Source of the DNA: Cochliopodium minus
Lineage: Eukaryota; Discosea; Himatismenida; Cochliopodiidae
Length of the DNA: 60,213 nt
Reading direction: 5' to 3'
Assembly (NCBI GenBank): GCA_024220525.1
Contig: JAMYWO010000024.1
Span: 78,591 to 138,803 of the forward strand
Below, piece after piece: positions 11,264 to 22,103 of the stretch. Below the pieces are notes generated by a model that saw only the letters and a list, made by a program, of their open reading frames with translations, ran no database searches and had not been told where the DNA came from. Position numbers and translations under genes: made by a program. Numbering within the stretch: position 1 is the stretch's first letter; each line of letters opens with the position of its first letter.

Positions 11264-12806
11264 TTATCTAAAATCATGAACTTTGAAGTTCATATTTCCC
11301 CAAACTAACTCTGCGTGTTCAGTGTGCTGATAGAGACCTACTTTGTTGTCATGTGGGTGGAAACCTCTCTCCTCACACTTTTGCAAAATGGAAACGCCAA
11401 TGTCAGAGAGATGGAAAATACCAAAGTTGGGGTTGAATTGCGGCGAAACAACGATGGCAATGGCCTCCTTGAGCATCAACTGATAAGAGAGTTGTGTATG
11501 CAAATCAACACTTGACTATAATTAAAAGTATTGTAATTAAATGAGTAATATTCAAAAAAAAAAGAACCAATATCAATTGATTTTATTTATTTTTTTACTT
11601 TATTATTTTTTTATTTTTTATATTCATTATTTTTTATTTTATTTTTATTTGTTTTTATTTTTTTTTTTTATTTTTTAAATATTTCTATTATTTATTTCTA
11701 TTTAACCAATATTTTATTTAGTTTATTGAATTTTTTTAGGATATTTATATTTATTATTTTATTTTTTATTTTTTATTTCAATTTTTATTAATTTTTCATT
11801 TTCATTTTTAATTTTTTTGATATTTTAACATTATTTTTTTTTTATTTTAAATATTTTTTATTTATTTTATTTTTTTAATTTTATTATAATTTATTCATTT
11901 TGATTTTATTCAATTTATTTTGTCAGATTTATTTATTGATTATTATTTTTATTTTTATTTTTATTTTCGTTTTTATTTTTATTTTTATTTTATTTATTTT
12001 TAATATTTTTTTATTTTTTTTATTTTTTTAAATATTTAATTTATTTTATTTATTTTTTCAAATATAAGTTTTATTTTTTATTTTTCATTTTTTTATTTTA
12101 TTTTTTTTACCAAGAAACAGTTCTGGGTGGGATGTGTGTGGATCCAACCAAGAGTGAGGAGGTCGTTCTGGATTTGGAAGTCAAGAAGTTGGTCCTCATC
12201 GTAAGTATGACAGGTGTCCTTCGTACCTTTTTGTTTGGGGAGAATCAGATCCGTTACCACAAATTTTCCGTCGATCTAAAAAAAAATTAAAAAATAAATC
12301 AAAATTAAAAAACTAAAGAATTAAAAAAATAAAAATAAAAAATATTTAAAATAAAATAAAAATAAAAAATATTTAAAGTAATTAATCAAAAAAATTTTAT
12401 TAAAAAAAAAAAACAAAAAAATTAATTAAAAATAAAAAAATAAATATATAATCTAATCAAAAATAAAATAAAAATAAAAATAAAATAATCTAATCAAAAA
12501 ATAAAATAAAATAAAAATAAAAATAAAAATAATTGAATATTTTTAAAAAACAAACAAAATAAAAAAATAAAAAAATCTAAATGAAAAAATATATTCCTTT
12601 TTTCAAAAAAAAATAATAATTATTGATCAATAATTTTTTAAAATTTATTTTTTGGAAAAAAGTTTCCACCATTTTCCCAGTCAAAATACCACAGGTCTCA
12701 ATTGAGCTTCTTGTGTTGGAGAGGGCTTTCTCCATGAACTGTTGGAACATCTCTCCGTAAACGATCATTTTGGTGAACTTGTTAATAATCATTTCTTCAA
12801 GACTTC
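11264..12806 (-). CDS. AMSH-like JAMM/MPN+ deubiquitinase, catalytic domain (5' exons missing)
   Basis: Zinc metalloprotease of the AMSH/STAMBP family, which removes K63-linked ubiquitin on ESCRT-sorted endosomal cargo. Three exons fit: about 12806-12670 (contains SSIETCGILTGKM), 12275-12111 (TLGWIHTHPTQNCFL) and 11515-11264 (SSVDLHTQLSYQLM...GFHPHD). Across the last junction the JAMM zinc motif HxHP-x7-SxxD is intact (HTHPTQNCFLSSVD). The C-terminus is complete. The start of the first visible exon is uncertain, and the N-terminal region of the family (usually MIT-containing) is absent. Upstream the gene runs into the simple-repeat tract with the N at 12977, beyond which lies an unrelated plus-strand gene, so the 5' part is probably cut off by an assembly join. 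The intron 11516-12110 is unusually long (595 nt) and almost pure A/T. Confidence 0.85.
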
Positions 12807-12899
12807 CTCCTTTTTTTTTTTTAAAAAAAGCAAATAACATTTCATTTGATTTTGATTTTTGGAAGAACAAATTGAAATAAAAAAATTTTTGATACCTTT

Positions 12900-13170
12900 A
12901 ATTAAAAATAAATAAAATAAATAAAATAAATAAAATAAATAAAATAAATAAAATAAATAAAATAAATAAAATAAATANAAATAAAAAATAAAAAATAAAA
13001 AATAAAAAATAAAAAATAAAAAATAAAAAATAAAAAATAAAAAATAAAAAATCTCTAAAAATAAAAAATAAAAAATAAAAAAAAAATGTAAAATATAAAA
13101 TATAAAATAGAAAAGATTTGAAATAAAAAATAATTAATAAAAAATATAATAAATAAATAAAAATAAAATA
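12900..13170. repeat. A-rich simple-repeat tract containing an N (suspected assembly join)
   Basis: A 9-bp periodic tract (AAATAAAAT)n, then N at 12977, then a 7-bp periodic tract (AAATAAA)n. Two genes are truncated here: the AMSH-like gene loses its 5' exons on the left, and the tRNase Z gene loses its 5' exons on the right. The right edge of the window ends in similar sequence. Confidence 0.75.
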
Positions 13171-13173
13171 AAG

Positions 13174-14196
13174 AATAGAATGTTTTGGATATGTTTTGAA
13201 GGAAATAGACATTCCAGGAAAGTTCGAAACTTCAATAGCTAAGAATAAAGGGTTGCAGGGAAAGGAAATTGGAGATCTCATCAAGAACAAAATCTTTGAA
13301 AAAGATGGAAACACCATTAAATATGATGATTGTTTGAGTACATCTAAAAAAGGAAGGAAAATAGTAATATTAGGTAATATTTTATTTTTAAACTTTTTAT
13401 TCGTTTTATTTTTTATTTTAATATTTTATTTTAATATTTGTTTTCATTTTTAATTTTTTTTGTTTTTATTTTCTATTTTTTAATTTTTTATTTTATTATT
13501 TTTATTAGTCATTACTTATTGTTTATTTTTTATTTTTTTCATTTTTAATTTTTTATTGTTTATTTTTTATTTTTTATTAGTCATTATTTATTATTTATTT
13601 TTTAATTTTATTTTATCTTCTATTTTTTATTCATTATTTTTTATTTTTATTATATATTTTATTAATTACATTTTTTTTAATATTAAAATTTTATTAAAAT
13701 TTTTAAATTGATTATTTATATTTTTGGTTATTTTATATTTTTGGATATTTCTATTTTTAATTTAATTTTTTAAATTTTTTAAATTTTTATATAATTTAAA
13801 AAATTTATTTTATTTTAAATTTAATGATTATTTTTTATTTTATCTAATCATCAAAAAATTCTAAAAGGAGACACAATGGACTCGTCAGCTATTGAAGAAG
13901 AAGCAAAGGATTGTGATGTGATCTACCACGAATGCACTTACGACAAATCATTGAAAGAAAAGGCAATCAATGTGGGACATTCTACAAGCGAGATGGCAGG
14001 AACTTTTGCTAACAAAATTTCCGCTAAAAATTTGATTTTGTCTCATTTTTCAGCTCGTTATTTGTTAAGGGAGACTTCTCACAATCCAATTGCTGTTCAT
14101 ACTTTGCAAGAAGAAGCACAAGAGTTCTGTCCGAACACTATTGTTCATTTAGCTCATGATTTCTTTGAATTTGAAGTTTTAGTTCACAAAAATTAA
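13174..14196 (+). CDS. ELAC1: tRNase Z (short, ELAC1-like), C-terminal half
   Basis: tRNase Z cleaves the 3' trailer from pre-tRNAs. Two exons, 13174-13373 and 13868-14196 (intron 494 nt). The first opens after acceptor AAATAAAG with [13 protein letters not shown] and ends [10 protein letters not shown]; the second starts [12 protein letters not shown]. Metal-ligand and catalytic motifs of the C-terminal half are present: [17 protein letters not shown] and SHFSARY. The first half, with the HxHxDH motif, is absent upstream because the exon abuts the N-containing simple repeat. It is found instead at 58916-59962 at the right edge. The exon there ends in phase 2 and this exon supplies the one base needed (AG|A = Arg), so the two are probably one gene split by misassembly. 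45 kb apart, they cannot form an ordinary gene. Confidence 0.9.
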
Positions 14197-14506
14197 AATT
14201 TAAAAATTAAAAATTAAAAATTATTAATTATAAATTTAAATTTAAAAATTAAAAAATAAAAAATAAAAAATAAAAAAAAATTAAATTAAAAAATTTTTCC
14301 TACAACATTCACTTGGTGAGTTAAGGATACTTAAATGATGATATGAGTATAGTTTTCCTCCAAATTAAGTATCTCTTTAAATTAATGTTGGAATTAATAA
14401 AAAATTAATAAAATTAAAACAATACAAAAAAATCGAGAAATAAATTAGAATTTTCAGAATGGAAAACTACAGAAAATTGTTTCAAACAAATTATTTTAAT
14501 GTGAAT
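14197..14506. other. Intergenic DNA between convergent genes
   Basis: AT-rich 3' flanks of tRNase Z (plus) and the secreted-protein gene (minus). No ORF recognised. Confidence 0.6.
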
Positions 14507-15493
14507 TTAAAGTTCTTTTTCATTAACAGTTTCAACTGGATCAGGATGAATCAAACTAAATTTATATTCTGTATTCCAGAATTTCTTTGGAATTGTGATT
14601 GTCCAATCATCGATCAAGCCATTAGTTGCATGATTGGCTGTTGTTTTCCAATTATTTTTTTTGGCAATTTTTTGATGTTCTTGAAACACGAGTTGAGTAA
14701 TGGAATGAATTTCATGGTTCATTTCATTCAGATAATTTTCTTGTATTGATGAAACAATGCTTTCCACATTATCAAATCCTGAATCTAGGTTATCTTTCAT
14801 TTCTTGAATTCTTTCTCCAAATTGATCGATGATTTCATCAGAAAATAATTTTTTAAATTCTTCTACTGTAAATTGAGGATTAACACTGAAACCAGCCAAG
14901 AAAGCTCCTTTTTCTGCTATTTTCTGAAATAATGATGCTTCTATTGGATTATTGGAACAAGCAGATTTAACAAATTCCAAATCTTCTTGTGTTAAATCAG
15001 GAGGGAGTATTTGACCATTGATTTTCATGTCCCCTTTAATTCCTATATTATTTTTTCCATCAAAGAAAGGTAGGGTAATTTCTATTTTTCCATTTTCTAC
15101 TGGCGCATAATTTGAGGATTTTCCATCTTTTTGCACATCTGCCAAAATATTTTTTAAAGTAAAAAGGATAAAATTTGTTGATTCGCAAAATGTTGTTATC
15201 CCTGCTTTAAATTTTTGGTAGTTTTGAGCTTTTTCCATAACAACTTTTGTTAAACCATCAACAAAAAAATGCAAACGCAGGAAATTTTTTTGTATTGTTG
15301 TATTTTCTAGAAGTCCAAGGGTATCTTTTGGACTAAGATTTTGAATAAAACTAACATAACCCCGTTGATTAATTGACAAAGCCACCCATGCATTTGAAGC
15401 CTTCCTATAAAGTTGAATTTCACCATTTCTAATTTGATTTTGAGCATTGATGGTGCAAATCAAGAGAACACAAAAGTATATCAGGTTCTTCAT
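14507..15493 (-). CDS. Predicted secreted protein of unknown function
   Basis: Single uninterrupted exon, 328 aa. The N-terminus is a clear signal peptide (MKNLIYFCVLLICTINA). The mature protein is soluble, without a C-terminal membrane segment or a recognisable domain. It contains a few cysteines and an amphipathic, Gln/Glu/Asn-rich helical stretch over about residues 210-290. Start at 15493 chosen because the signal peptide begins there. It is one of the few intron-free genes in the window. It lies tail-to-tail with tRNase Z and upstream of nothing obviously related. I do not recognise the family. Confidence 0.75.
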   Translation of the reverse strand: MKNLIYFCVLLICTINAQNQIRNGEIQLYRKASNAWVALSINQRGYVSFIQNLSPKDTLGLLENTTIQKNFLRLHFFVDGLTKVVMEKAQNYQKFKAGITTFCESTNFILFTLKNILADVQKDGKSSNYAPVENGKIEITLPFFDGKNNIGIKGDMKINGQILPPDLTQEDLEFVKSACSNNPIEASLFQKIAEKGAFLAGFSVNPQFTVEEFKKLFSDEIIDQFGERIQEMKDNLDSGFDNVESIVSSIQENYLNEMNHEIHSITQLVFQEHQKIAKKNNWKTTANHATNGLIDDWTITIPKKFWNTEYKFSLIHPDPVETVNEKEL

Positions 15494-15902
15494 TTAAAAT
15501 CTAATTTTTTTTTATTTGAATTTGAAAAAAATGTCATGATTTCTTTACAAAAAAAAAATAACTCTTCATTTTTTATTAAATAAACACTTTTTAAAAAAAA
15601 AAAAAATTAGCCACCAACATGCCAAAAGTACACTGAACTAGGATAGTGTATATTACTATCCTTATCTCAAAAAATTATCAATAATCAAATTTCCTTTTCT
15701 TCTAATTATGATTTAATTGAAAGTTCAATTATTATAAATCTAATTGGTGATTGAAAAAAATAGTTCGAGTTAAACTAGTCAGCCTTTGGAATGTTTCTTT
15801 GTTCAGATTTTATAGAAAAAAAAAAATTTGATAAGAAAACATTTTTGAGCAAATTGAAGAAATTGAAAAGAAAATCAAATTTAAATTTTGAGAAATTTGG
15901 AA
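15494..15902. other. Intergenic DNA with a perfect 7-bp-arm palindrome
   Basis: 5' flank of the secreted-protein gene and 3' flank of the RING/TRAF gene. At about 15642-15662, GGATAGT...ACTATCC forms an inverted repeat with a 7-nt loop. Its role is unknown; it could be a regulatory site or chance. Confidence 0.4.
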
Positions 15903-17877
15903 TTATTTATCAAGAATGTTCCTTAATTCTTGAATGTATCGAGGAAGAGCCAAATTAAAATTCTCTTTTTGGATGTTGAGATACTTTTTGTATTTCTCAC
16001 AATCAATTTCATGAAGAGCAGTTATTCCCTTGGTGTCATGAAATGTACAACCTACCACATCTTTCCATCTGCAATAAGTTTTGCAGTCCGAATGTTTTTC
16101 AAAATCAATCCTTTTCATTGTTTTTTGGCAACTCAAACAATTCACTTGTAAATTTGAGATTCTCTTTTGATAATATTTGTTTGTTTCCATTTTCGAATTT
16201 TCACAATCTAAACAGTTAAAAATGAAATGAAGAATTTTTTTAAAAAATTTATTAACCAAATATAAGAAAATGATCAAAAGAAAATTTTAAGAAGAAAATA
16301 TTTGCTAAAATAATTTAAACAGCTTGGAGTGATTTTTAATTTATGAAAATGCAAGCTTGTTTATCTATTTTTGATATTCACAAGTTTGTAATTTAAATAA
16401 ATTAATTTACATAATAATTAAAAATATATAAAATAATTTAAAATTATTAAAAGATTTAAAAATCTTTATTAATAATTTTATTGATACATAAAATTTGACA
16501 CAAAAAAAAAAAAATTTGACACAAAAAATAAAAATTGTACCAAAAGGACACAAAGAATTGCTTTTACAACAACTTTTACAGCAAGAAAGATCGCATTCAG
16601 AACAAGTTTGGGGATGTTCATAAAGTTTTTTGCAAAGAGAACAGATTAGAAACTTTTTTATTTCGTCAACATAAACGAAACTTTGTTTTTCTTCTTCTTC
16701 TTTGGCACTTTGTTCGATCGTCGTTTCAATCTTTGAGGAAATAAAATTGATCTTTTCTAACAATTCCTCCATTTTCTTTTTGTTCTCTATTTTTCCCTTT
16801 TCAAATTCTTCTATTTTTTCTTTGTTTTGTTCATCCATTCTTTCAAGTTTTCCGATTTTTAATAATAATTCTACATTTTCTTTTTCTAGCAATTCTAAAC
16901 TTGTTTTTGATCTCTCTTGTTGTAATCTCTCTCGTTCTAATCTCTTTTCTTCTGTTTCTTTTATCGTTTGACAAGAGTGTTGGGAATAAGTGTGATTACA
17001 TTTATTACACTTTCTCGAAAAAGAATGATTAAATTATCATTTTTAAAATAATAAAAATACTTACATTCTATTCCAAATAGAAAAAGAAAGAAGAAAAATG
17101 AATGATTTGAATGTTTTTTGATTCAATAAAAATACTTACTTCCTATTCCAAAAAGAAAAATAGAAAAAAGAAAAAGAATGATTTTGATATTATTGATTAA
17201 TAAAATACTTACATCCTATTCCAAAAAGAAAAATAGAAAAAAGAAAAAAGAATGATTTGAATGTTTGTTGATTAAATAAAAATACTTACCCCCTATTCCA
17301 AAAAGAAAAATAGAAAAAAGAAAAATTAATGATTTGAATGTTTGTTTTTGATTAAATTAAAATACTTACCTTCTATTCCAAACGAAAAAGAAAAAGAATG
17401 ATTTGAATATTGTTGATTAAATAAAAATACTTACCCCCTATTCCAAATGAAAAAATTTGAATGTTTGTTGATTAAATTAAAATACTTACCTTCTATTCCA
17501 AAAAGAAAAATGAAAAAAGGATGATTTGAATGTTTGTTGATTAAATAATACTTACCCCCTATTCCAAAAAGAAAAATGAAAAATGATTTGAATGTTTGTT
17601 GATTAAATTAAAATACTTACCCCCTATTCCAAATAGAAAAATAGAAAAAGGATGATTTGAATGTTTGTTGATCAAATAAAAATACTTACAAACTATTCCA
17701 AATAGAAAAATGAAAAAAGAATGATTTGAATGTTTGTTGATTAAATAAAAATACTTACCCTCTATTCCAAATAGAAAAATGAAAAATGAAAAAAGAATGA
17801 TTTGGATATTGTTGATTGAATAAAAATACTTACCCTATCCAAAGAAAGATTTGAATAATATTGTGTTTTAAAGTCAT
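15903..17877 (-). CDS. RING/TRAF-type zinc-finger protein with coiled coil; 5' region holds a micro-exon array
   Basis: Probable E3 ubiquitin ligase or adaptor. Proposed exons: exon 1 17877-17834 (ATG...TGGATAGG, phase 2), eleven candidate 3-nt exons (17761 down to 17065), a main exon 17013-16541 and a last exon 16207-15903. About 284 aa with all micro-exons, 273 with none; the frame holds either way. The main exon starts with a Cys/His cluster KCNKCNHTYSQHSC, then a charged coiled coil (Glu/Lys-rich, about 90 residues), then a RING-like finger CSLCKKLYEHPQTCSECDLSCC...CPF. The last exon completes CPFDCENSKM and has a TRAF-type finger (CLSCQKTMKRIDFEKHSDC...GCTF). The start is the only ATG giving an exon whose GTAAGT donor keeps phase; its N-terminus (MTLKHNIIQIFLWI) is otherwise unsupported. 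Zinc-finger calls are solid; the 5' structure is inference. Confidence 0.68.
17014..17833 (-). repeat. Tandem array of intron-like units, each with a 3-nt putative micro-exon (11 units)
   Basis: On the minus strand each unit reads TTTGGAATAG|NNN|GTAAGTATTTT, with a T-rich tract before the acceptor and a shared interior around AATCAACAAACATTC. The NNN positions are 17759-17761 AGG, 17690-17692 TTT, 17621-17623 GGG, 17556-17558 GGG, 17490-17492 AAG, 17435-17437 GGG, 17370-17372 AAG, 17290-17292 GGG, 17213-17215 GAT, 17140-17142 GAA, 17065-17067 AAT. The spacing between AG and GT is always three bases, while the triplet has seven different sequences. The implied introns are 51-77 nt, the normal size here. 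The first exon's own donor (GGATAGG|GTAAGT, 17834) looks like a parental copy. Confidence 0.7.
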
Positions 17878-18302
17878 TTTACCCCACTTTAAACAAAATT
17901 TTTAATTAAAAAAATTATAAAAAATTATGTTCCATTTAATATTATAACATTAAAAAATTAAAAATAAAATCCGATTTCAATTTTATACATTTAATTACAA
18001 ATATATTAGAAAATAAATATTATTTTCATTTTAACAAACTTTAAAATTTAAATAAAGTTTTATTTTATATTAATAAAATATTAATTGAATCCATATAAAT
18101 ATTTCATTGTTGATCTAGATGTTTCAACAAGGTCTATTGTTTTTGAGTTTGTTTTTGTTCAAAAATCACAAATAAAAAATTAATATTCTTGTTATTGATT
18201 GAGCTAGTTGCAATCTATTCTGGCTATTTAATTTTTTTTTTTTCAATAAACAAAATCTTTAAAATGAATATTTGTAGCTAAGTAAAATCATCAAAGAAAA
18301 TT

Positions 18303-18390
18303 ATTGATTAAAGGATCATATTAATCAACATATATATACAATGATAATTAGATCTCATTGATCAATAATGATATAAAATTGATCCAAATT
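18303..18390 (+). repeat. Dispersed repeat DR2, copy 1
   Basis: Shares AAAGGATCATATTAATCAAC, ACAATGATAATTAG and TCTCATTGATCAAT with the copy at 18500-18562 and, in reverse complement, with 37935-38015. Confidence 0.6.
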
Positions 18391-18499
18391 TTATGGCAAA
18401 TATTAAAATAAATGTGGTTATATTATAATTGCAACCATTTTAATTTTCTTGGTCCAACCATTAAATTTTACTTGTTTATTATAAAATATTTGAAAATTT

Positions 18500-18562
18500 G
18501 TAAAAATGATCATTAATAGGATCAACATACAAATGATAATTTGGTCTCATTTATCAAAATTA
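18500..18562 (+). repeat. Dispersed repeat DR2, copy 2
   Basis: GTAAAAATGATCATTAATAG, GATCAACATACAAATGATAA and GGTCTCATTTATCA match the reverse complement of 37935-38015. Confidence 0.65.
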
Positions 18563-18991
18563 TTTACCAAAAGAACATTGACAGTTTGTTTCTTTACATT
18601 CGAAATAAAAAGTCATTTTTATATTATTTTTTTATATTGTTTATGAGTTTTTTGATTTAGTAATTTGTAAGTGATCTTAAAATAGAAGATTTCCTAAAGT
18701 TGAAAAGAAAACTTAATTCAATTGTCAAAGATCATAATTTCTAAGTACACCCATGATTGATTCCTATTTTGCAAAAGCAGGAGAAGTACTTCAGAACAAT
18801 AAACTAGATGCTAACCATTTGCTTGAATCGAACTAATCTGTCGAAGCAATCAAAAAAAAAAAAAATTGAAACAATAAAAATATATAAAAAAAAAAAATGG
18901 CGCAAATTTTTTATAAATTTTGAATACAAATAGAAGAATATAGAAAATAGATGTTTTAATAATTAGATCTTTATTTTAATATCGATATCAT

Positions 18992-19498
18992 TCACAGATT
19001 TTGGTTAAATTCAGCCTCAATATAGATAGACCCAAGATTCCCTTCTCCACTTCTTCCAGTAAGTGGCCACCAACTCCTTGGCTGAAGTCTGAGTTTGGAG
19101 ACATCGCTGTGGAATCTGCCCATGAACCTATGTGTCTTGATAAGATTTTTATCGAAAACTTCAACACTGATAGGTGCATCAATTGGTACATTTGAAAAGT
19201 AATATTTGTAATTCCATCTTGGATTCGTACTATTATGAATCACTATTCAAATATTCAGCGAAATTATTTATTATTATTTTTTTTATTTTTTTCATTTTTA
19301 TTTCTTTCACCTTTTGTTTTTTTTGTTTCATTATTTACAGTTATTTTACAATATGGATCACTTGTTCTCACAGTCCCAGTATTTATCAAGTTTTTTGACT
19401 GTTTTTTAAAAAAAATTAATCATTTTAAACAATGTTTAAACTGATGGCAGATCTGTAATAAGATTTCTTACTTCTACAACATGAAGTGTTAAATTCAT
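18992..19498 (-). CDS. Small C2-domain protein 1
   Basis: Three exons fit in phase: 19498-19472, 19398-19311, 19242-18992; about 121 aa, a single C2 domain with no other module. C2 domains bind phospholipids, often with Ca2+. Recognisable are NTGTVRTSDPYCKI (loop 1), NSTNPRWNYKYYF, VEVFDKNLIKTHRFMG (loop 3) and the array-specific SWWPLTG near the C-terminus. It is the 3'-most of eight minus-strand paralogues. The extra 5' intron that leaves only MNLTLHVVE in exon 1 is specific to this copy. Loop 3 keeps the first Asp but has Asn in the next ligand position, so Ca2+ affinity may be low. Confidence 0.82.
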
Positions 19499-19780
19499 TT
19501 TCCTTTTTACTTTTTTTTTTTTATTTTTACTTTTTTATTTGATTTGATTTGGAAATTTTCTTTCATTTGAATTTCTATATTCAAGAAAAAACTCTTTTAT
19601 TAATTTATAAAAAATGAGCAAAATAATGATTAATTTAGGGAGGAATTATGTTTACAAATTGAAAAAGATATCCTAATTATAATTATTAAAAAATAATAAA
19701 ATTGATTTTTAATCATACTAAATCATATTCAATTTCACACAAAGTTTTTAAACTTTTTCAAATTAATTAAATCTTTTTTT

Positions 19781-20560
19781 TTAATTATGATGGGTTGTAT
19801 CATGAACTATTGATGGCGGAACTCCTTGCTGAGGCTGAATGATAGGAGGATTATTTCCAACAGTATGAGTTTCATGTCTGTATATCGTTTTTTCAACGAC
19901 ATCACCTTTTTATTAAAAAAAATAAAAAAGTTTTGAGAAAACTTGAAAAAAAAAAACTAAAAAAAATTCATTTTTGTTAATGAAACTTTTATAAAAGAAA
20001 TTTTTTTTTTTACCTTGGTTATTGGTAGTCATTGGATAGCAAGTATGCTTAGGGAAATTAGTATGTTGAGGAGGATATGATTGTTGAGAACAAGTCGTTG
20101 TTTGTAGAGGAATGGTGTTTTGTTGGGGAATAGAGCTTTGTTGAGGATAAGATCCCTGAACTTGTTGAGGAATGTTGCTATGTTGTGGTTGCACATTCAA
20201 ATTTGGAAACTCTGCTTCAATGTATATTGACCCTAATGTACCTTGACCCTCCATTCCTGTCAATGGCCACCATGATTGTGGACTGTATTTGAATTTTGAT
20301 ACATCAGTCATTAAAGTTCCCATGAAGCGATCTTTTTTGACGAGATGTTTATCTCTTATTTCTATCACTATGGGTGAATCCATCGTTACATTTTGAAAAT
20401 AAAATCTGTATTCCCATCTTGGATTTGTGGTGTTATGTACCACTTTGCTCTTTTGAATTTGATTTCCTATCGTCACTTTCGCGTATGGATCGCTTGTTCT
20501 CACTGTTCCTGTGTTCACCAAGTTTTTTGCTTCCAACAAATTAAGTGTAAGATTAAACAT
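19781..20560 (-). CDS. C2-domain protein 2 with Gln/Pro-rich tail
   Basis: Exons 20560-20014 and 19905-19781, about 223 aa. The N-terminal C2 domain has NTGTVRTSDPYAKV, TTNPRWEYRFYF, IEIRDKHLVKKDRFMG and SWWPLTG. It is followed by a low-complexity tail rich in Gln, Pro, Ser and Thr (repeats of the type PQQSSIPQQ) and a second tail exon ending near VHDTTHHN. C2 copy 3 also has such a tail, of different composition (Ser/Thr/Pro); the other array members end right after the C2 domain. The tail may mediate protein interactions; this is inference. Confidence 0.82.
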
Positions 20561-20720
20561 TTCTTTTCTTTTTTTTTTTTAATATTTTTTATCATTGAGC
20601 CCAAAATTAATATATTAAATATTTATGTGGCGAAATTTCCTTTTATTTATTTTAATTTTGAACTTTTAACTTATTTATCAAAAAAAAAATAAACGAAAAA
20701 TAATTTTGTTTAATTTTTCA

Positions 20721-21413
20721 TTAATAATTGTTTTTCTCAAAAGTGGTTGTTTTTTCAGTGGTAACAGTGGTATTGGAAGGAAAAGTACTTGGCTGTGTTG
20801 TGGTACTAGGAATAGTAGATTGTGGAAAAGAGCTATTTTGAGTAGAGGTAGTACTTGGGTAATAGACTGCTGTTGGGGTGTTTGATTGTTGAAATGTGCT
20901 TGGAACTGTTGATTGCATTCCTCCCAGTGTTTGAGTTGGAAAATCTTGTAAGTCCGCTTCCATGTAAATTGATCCAAGAGCTGTTTCACCTTGAATTCCA
21001 ACATCTTTTAGAAAAAGAGGTAATAAAAAATTTATTTAAGATAATTATTTTATATTTTATTATATTTTCAGCTTAAAATTTTTTTAAAATTTTTTTTTAC
21101 TCGATAAATTCCACCATGATCTTGGATTGTTTCTCAATTGATTCATATCAATTGTCAATGTTCCCATCAATCTATCAGATTTGATGAGATTTTTGTCTCT
21201 TACTTCGATCAAGATGGGAGAATCAACAGAAATATCTTTGAAACAAAATTTGTGTTCCCATTTAGGGGTCAATGTGTTATGAATCACCCCACTCTTTTGT
21301 CTTTGGTTCCCTATTGTCATTCTTACGTATGGATCACTTGTTCTGATTGTACCAGTGTTTACCAAGTTTTTTGCTTCAATAACATTTAATGTCAGGTTTG
21401 TTAATTTACTCAT
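20721..21413 (-). CDS. C2-domain protein 3 with Ser/Thr/Pro-rich tail
   Basis: Exons 21413-21101 and 21004-20721, about 198 aa. C2 features: NTGTIRTSDPYVRM, TLTPKWEHKFCF, IEVRDKNLIKSDRLMG and SWWNL. The intron falls just after the WWNL motif, the same place as in copies 5, 7 and 9. The second exon finishes the C2 domain (ALGSIYMEADL) and continues into a Thr/Ser/Pro-rich tail of about 70 residues that could be heavily O-glycosylated or disordered. Closest relative in the array is copy 2. Confidence 0.82.
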
Positions 21414-21664
21414 TTTTATGGTTTTTTTAATTTTTTAGTTTTTTTTATTTATTTCTTTTTCCTTTTAAATTAATACTTTTAAAAATGGACAATAAAAAAG
21501 AAATTTCACTTTTTTTTTCGTTTCAAAATAAATTTAAATTTAAAAAAAAAATTTATTTGCTTTTTTAAAAAAAAATATGGAAATTTAGCTTTTTTTTTTG
21601 TTTAAATTTATTAATTAAAATAAATTACTGAAATTAGTAAATTATTGGATATCAAGTTTAAATT

Positions 21665-22103
21665 TTAACTATCAAGATGTGTAAATTCAGCATCTACAAA
21701 AATCGATCCAACATTGGTTTGTCCACAACAGCCCTTCATCTCAACCCATTGTTTGGGGTTTTCTCTAAATTGACTTATATTCATTTCGACTTTACCAATA
21801 CTTTTAAAATCAAAAATGATTAAGAAAAATTAATTGTCTGAAAAAAAATATTTATTCAACTTTAAAATACCATCTGTTTTGTTCATCAAGACTTCTATCC
21901 AATACTTCAATTAAAACAGGTTCAAAAAATGGAACTTTTTTAAAAGTTAAACAATCATCCCATTGTGGGTTAGTGGAATTTGTTGCCTCATTGGTGGCTT
22001 GAGATTCTCCATTTATAGTAACTTTGCAATAAGGATCACAGGTTATAATTGTACTAGTTGATCTTAAATCTTTTGCTTCTCTTACTCTCAAATTAATATC
22101 CAT
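21665..22103 (-). CDS. Small C2-domain protein 4
   Basis: Exons 22103-21871 and 21800-21665, about 122 aa. A divergent C2: STSTIITCDPYCKV, STNPQWDDCLTF, IEVLDRSLDEQNR, and WVEMKG in place of WWPLTG. The second exon ends with GSIFVDAEF. Its intron lies earlier than in the neighbours, right after loop 3. No tail. Confidence 0.78.

Larger units (their letters stand above)
17878..18991. other. AT-rich intergenic DNA with DR2 copies
   Basis: About 1.1 kb between the 5' end of the RING/TRAF gene and the 3' end of the first C2 gene. No ORF recognised. Holds two DR2 copies (18303-18390 and 18500-18562). Confidence 0.6.

Noticed and set aside
11315-11515. Plus-strand ORF opposite the AMSH catalytic exon
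   Set aside because: Antisense shadow; the minus strand carries the JAMM motif residues SSVD and the conserved GFHPH.
14459-14749. Plus-strand ORF overlapping the secreted-protein gene
   Set aside because: Antisense to a longer intact ORF with a signal peptide.
18790-18850. tRNA-like segment with a T-loop-like sequence on the minus strand
   Set aside because: No acceptor stem or anticodon arm can be formed around it.
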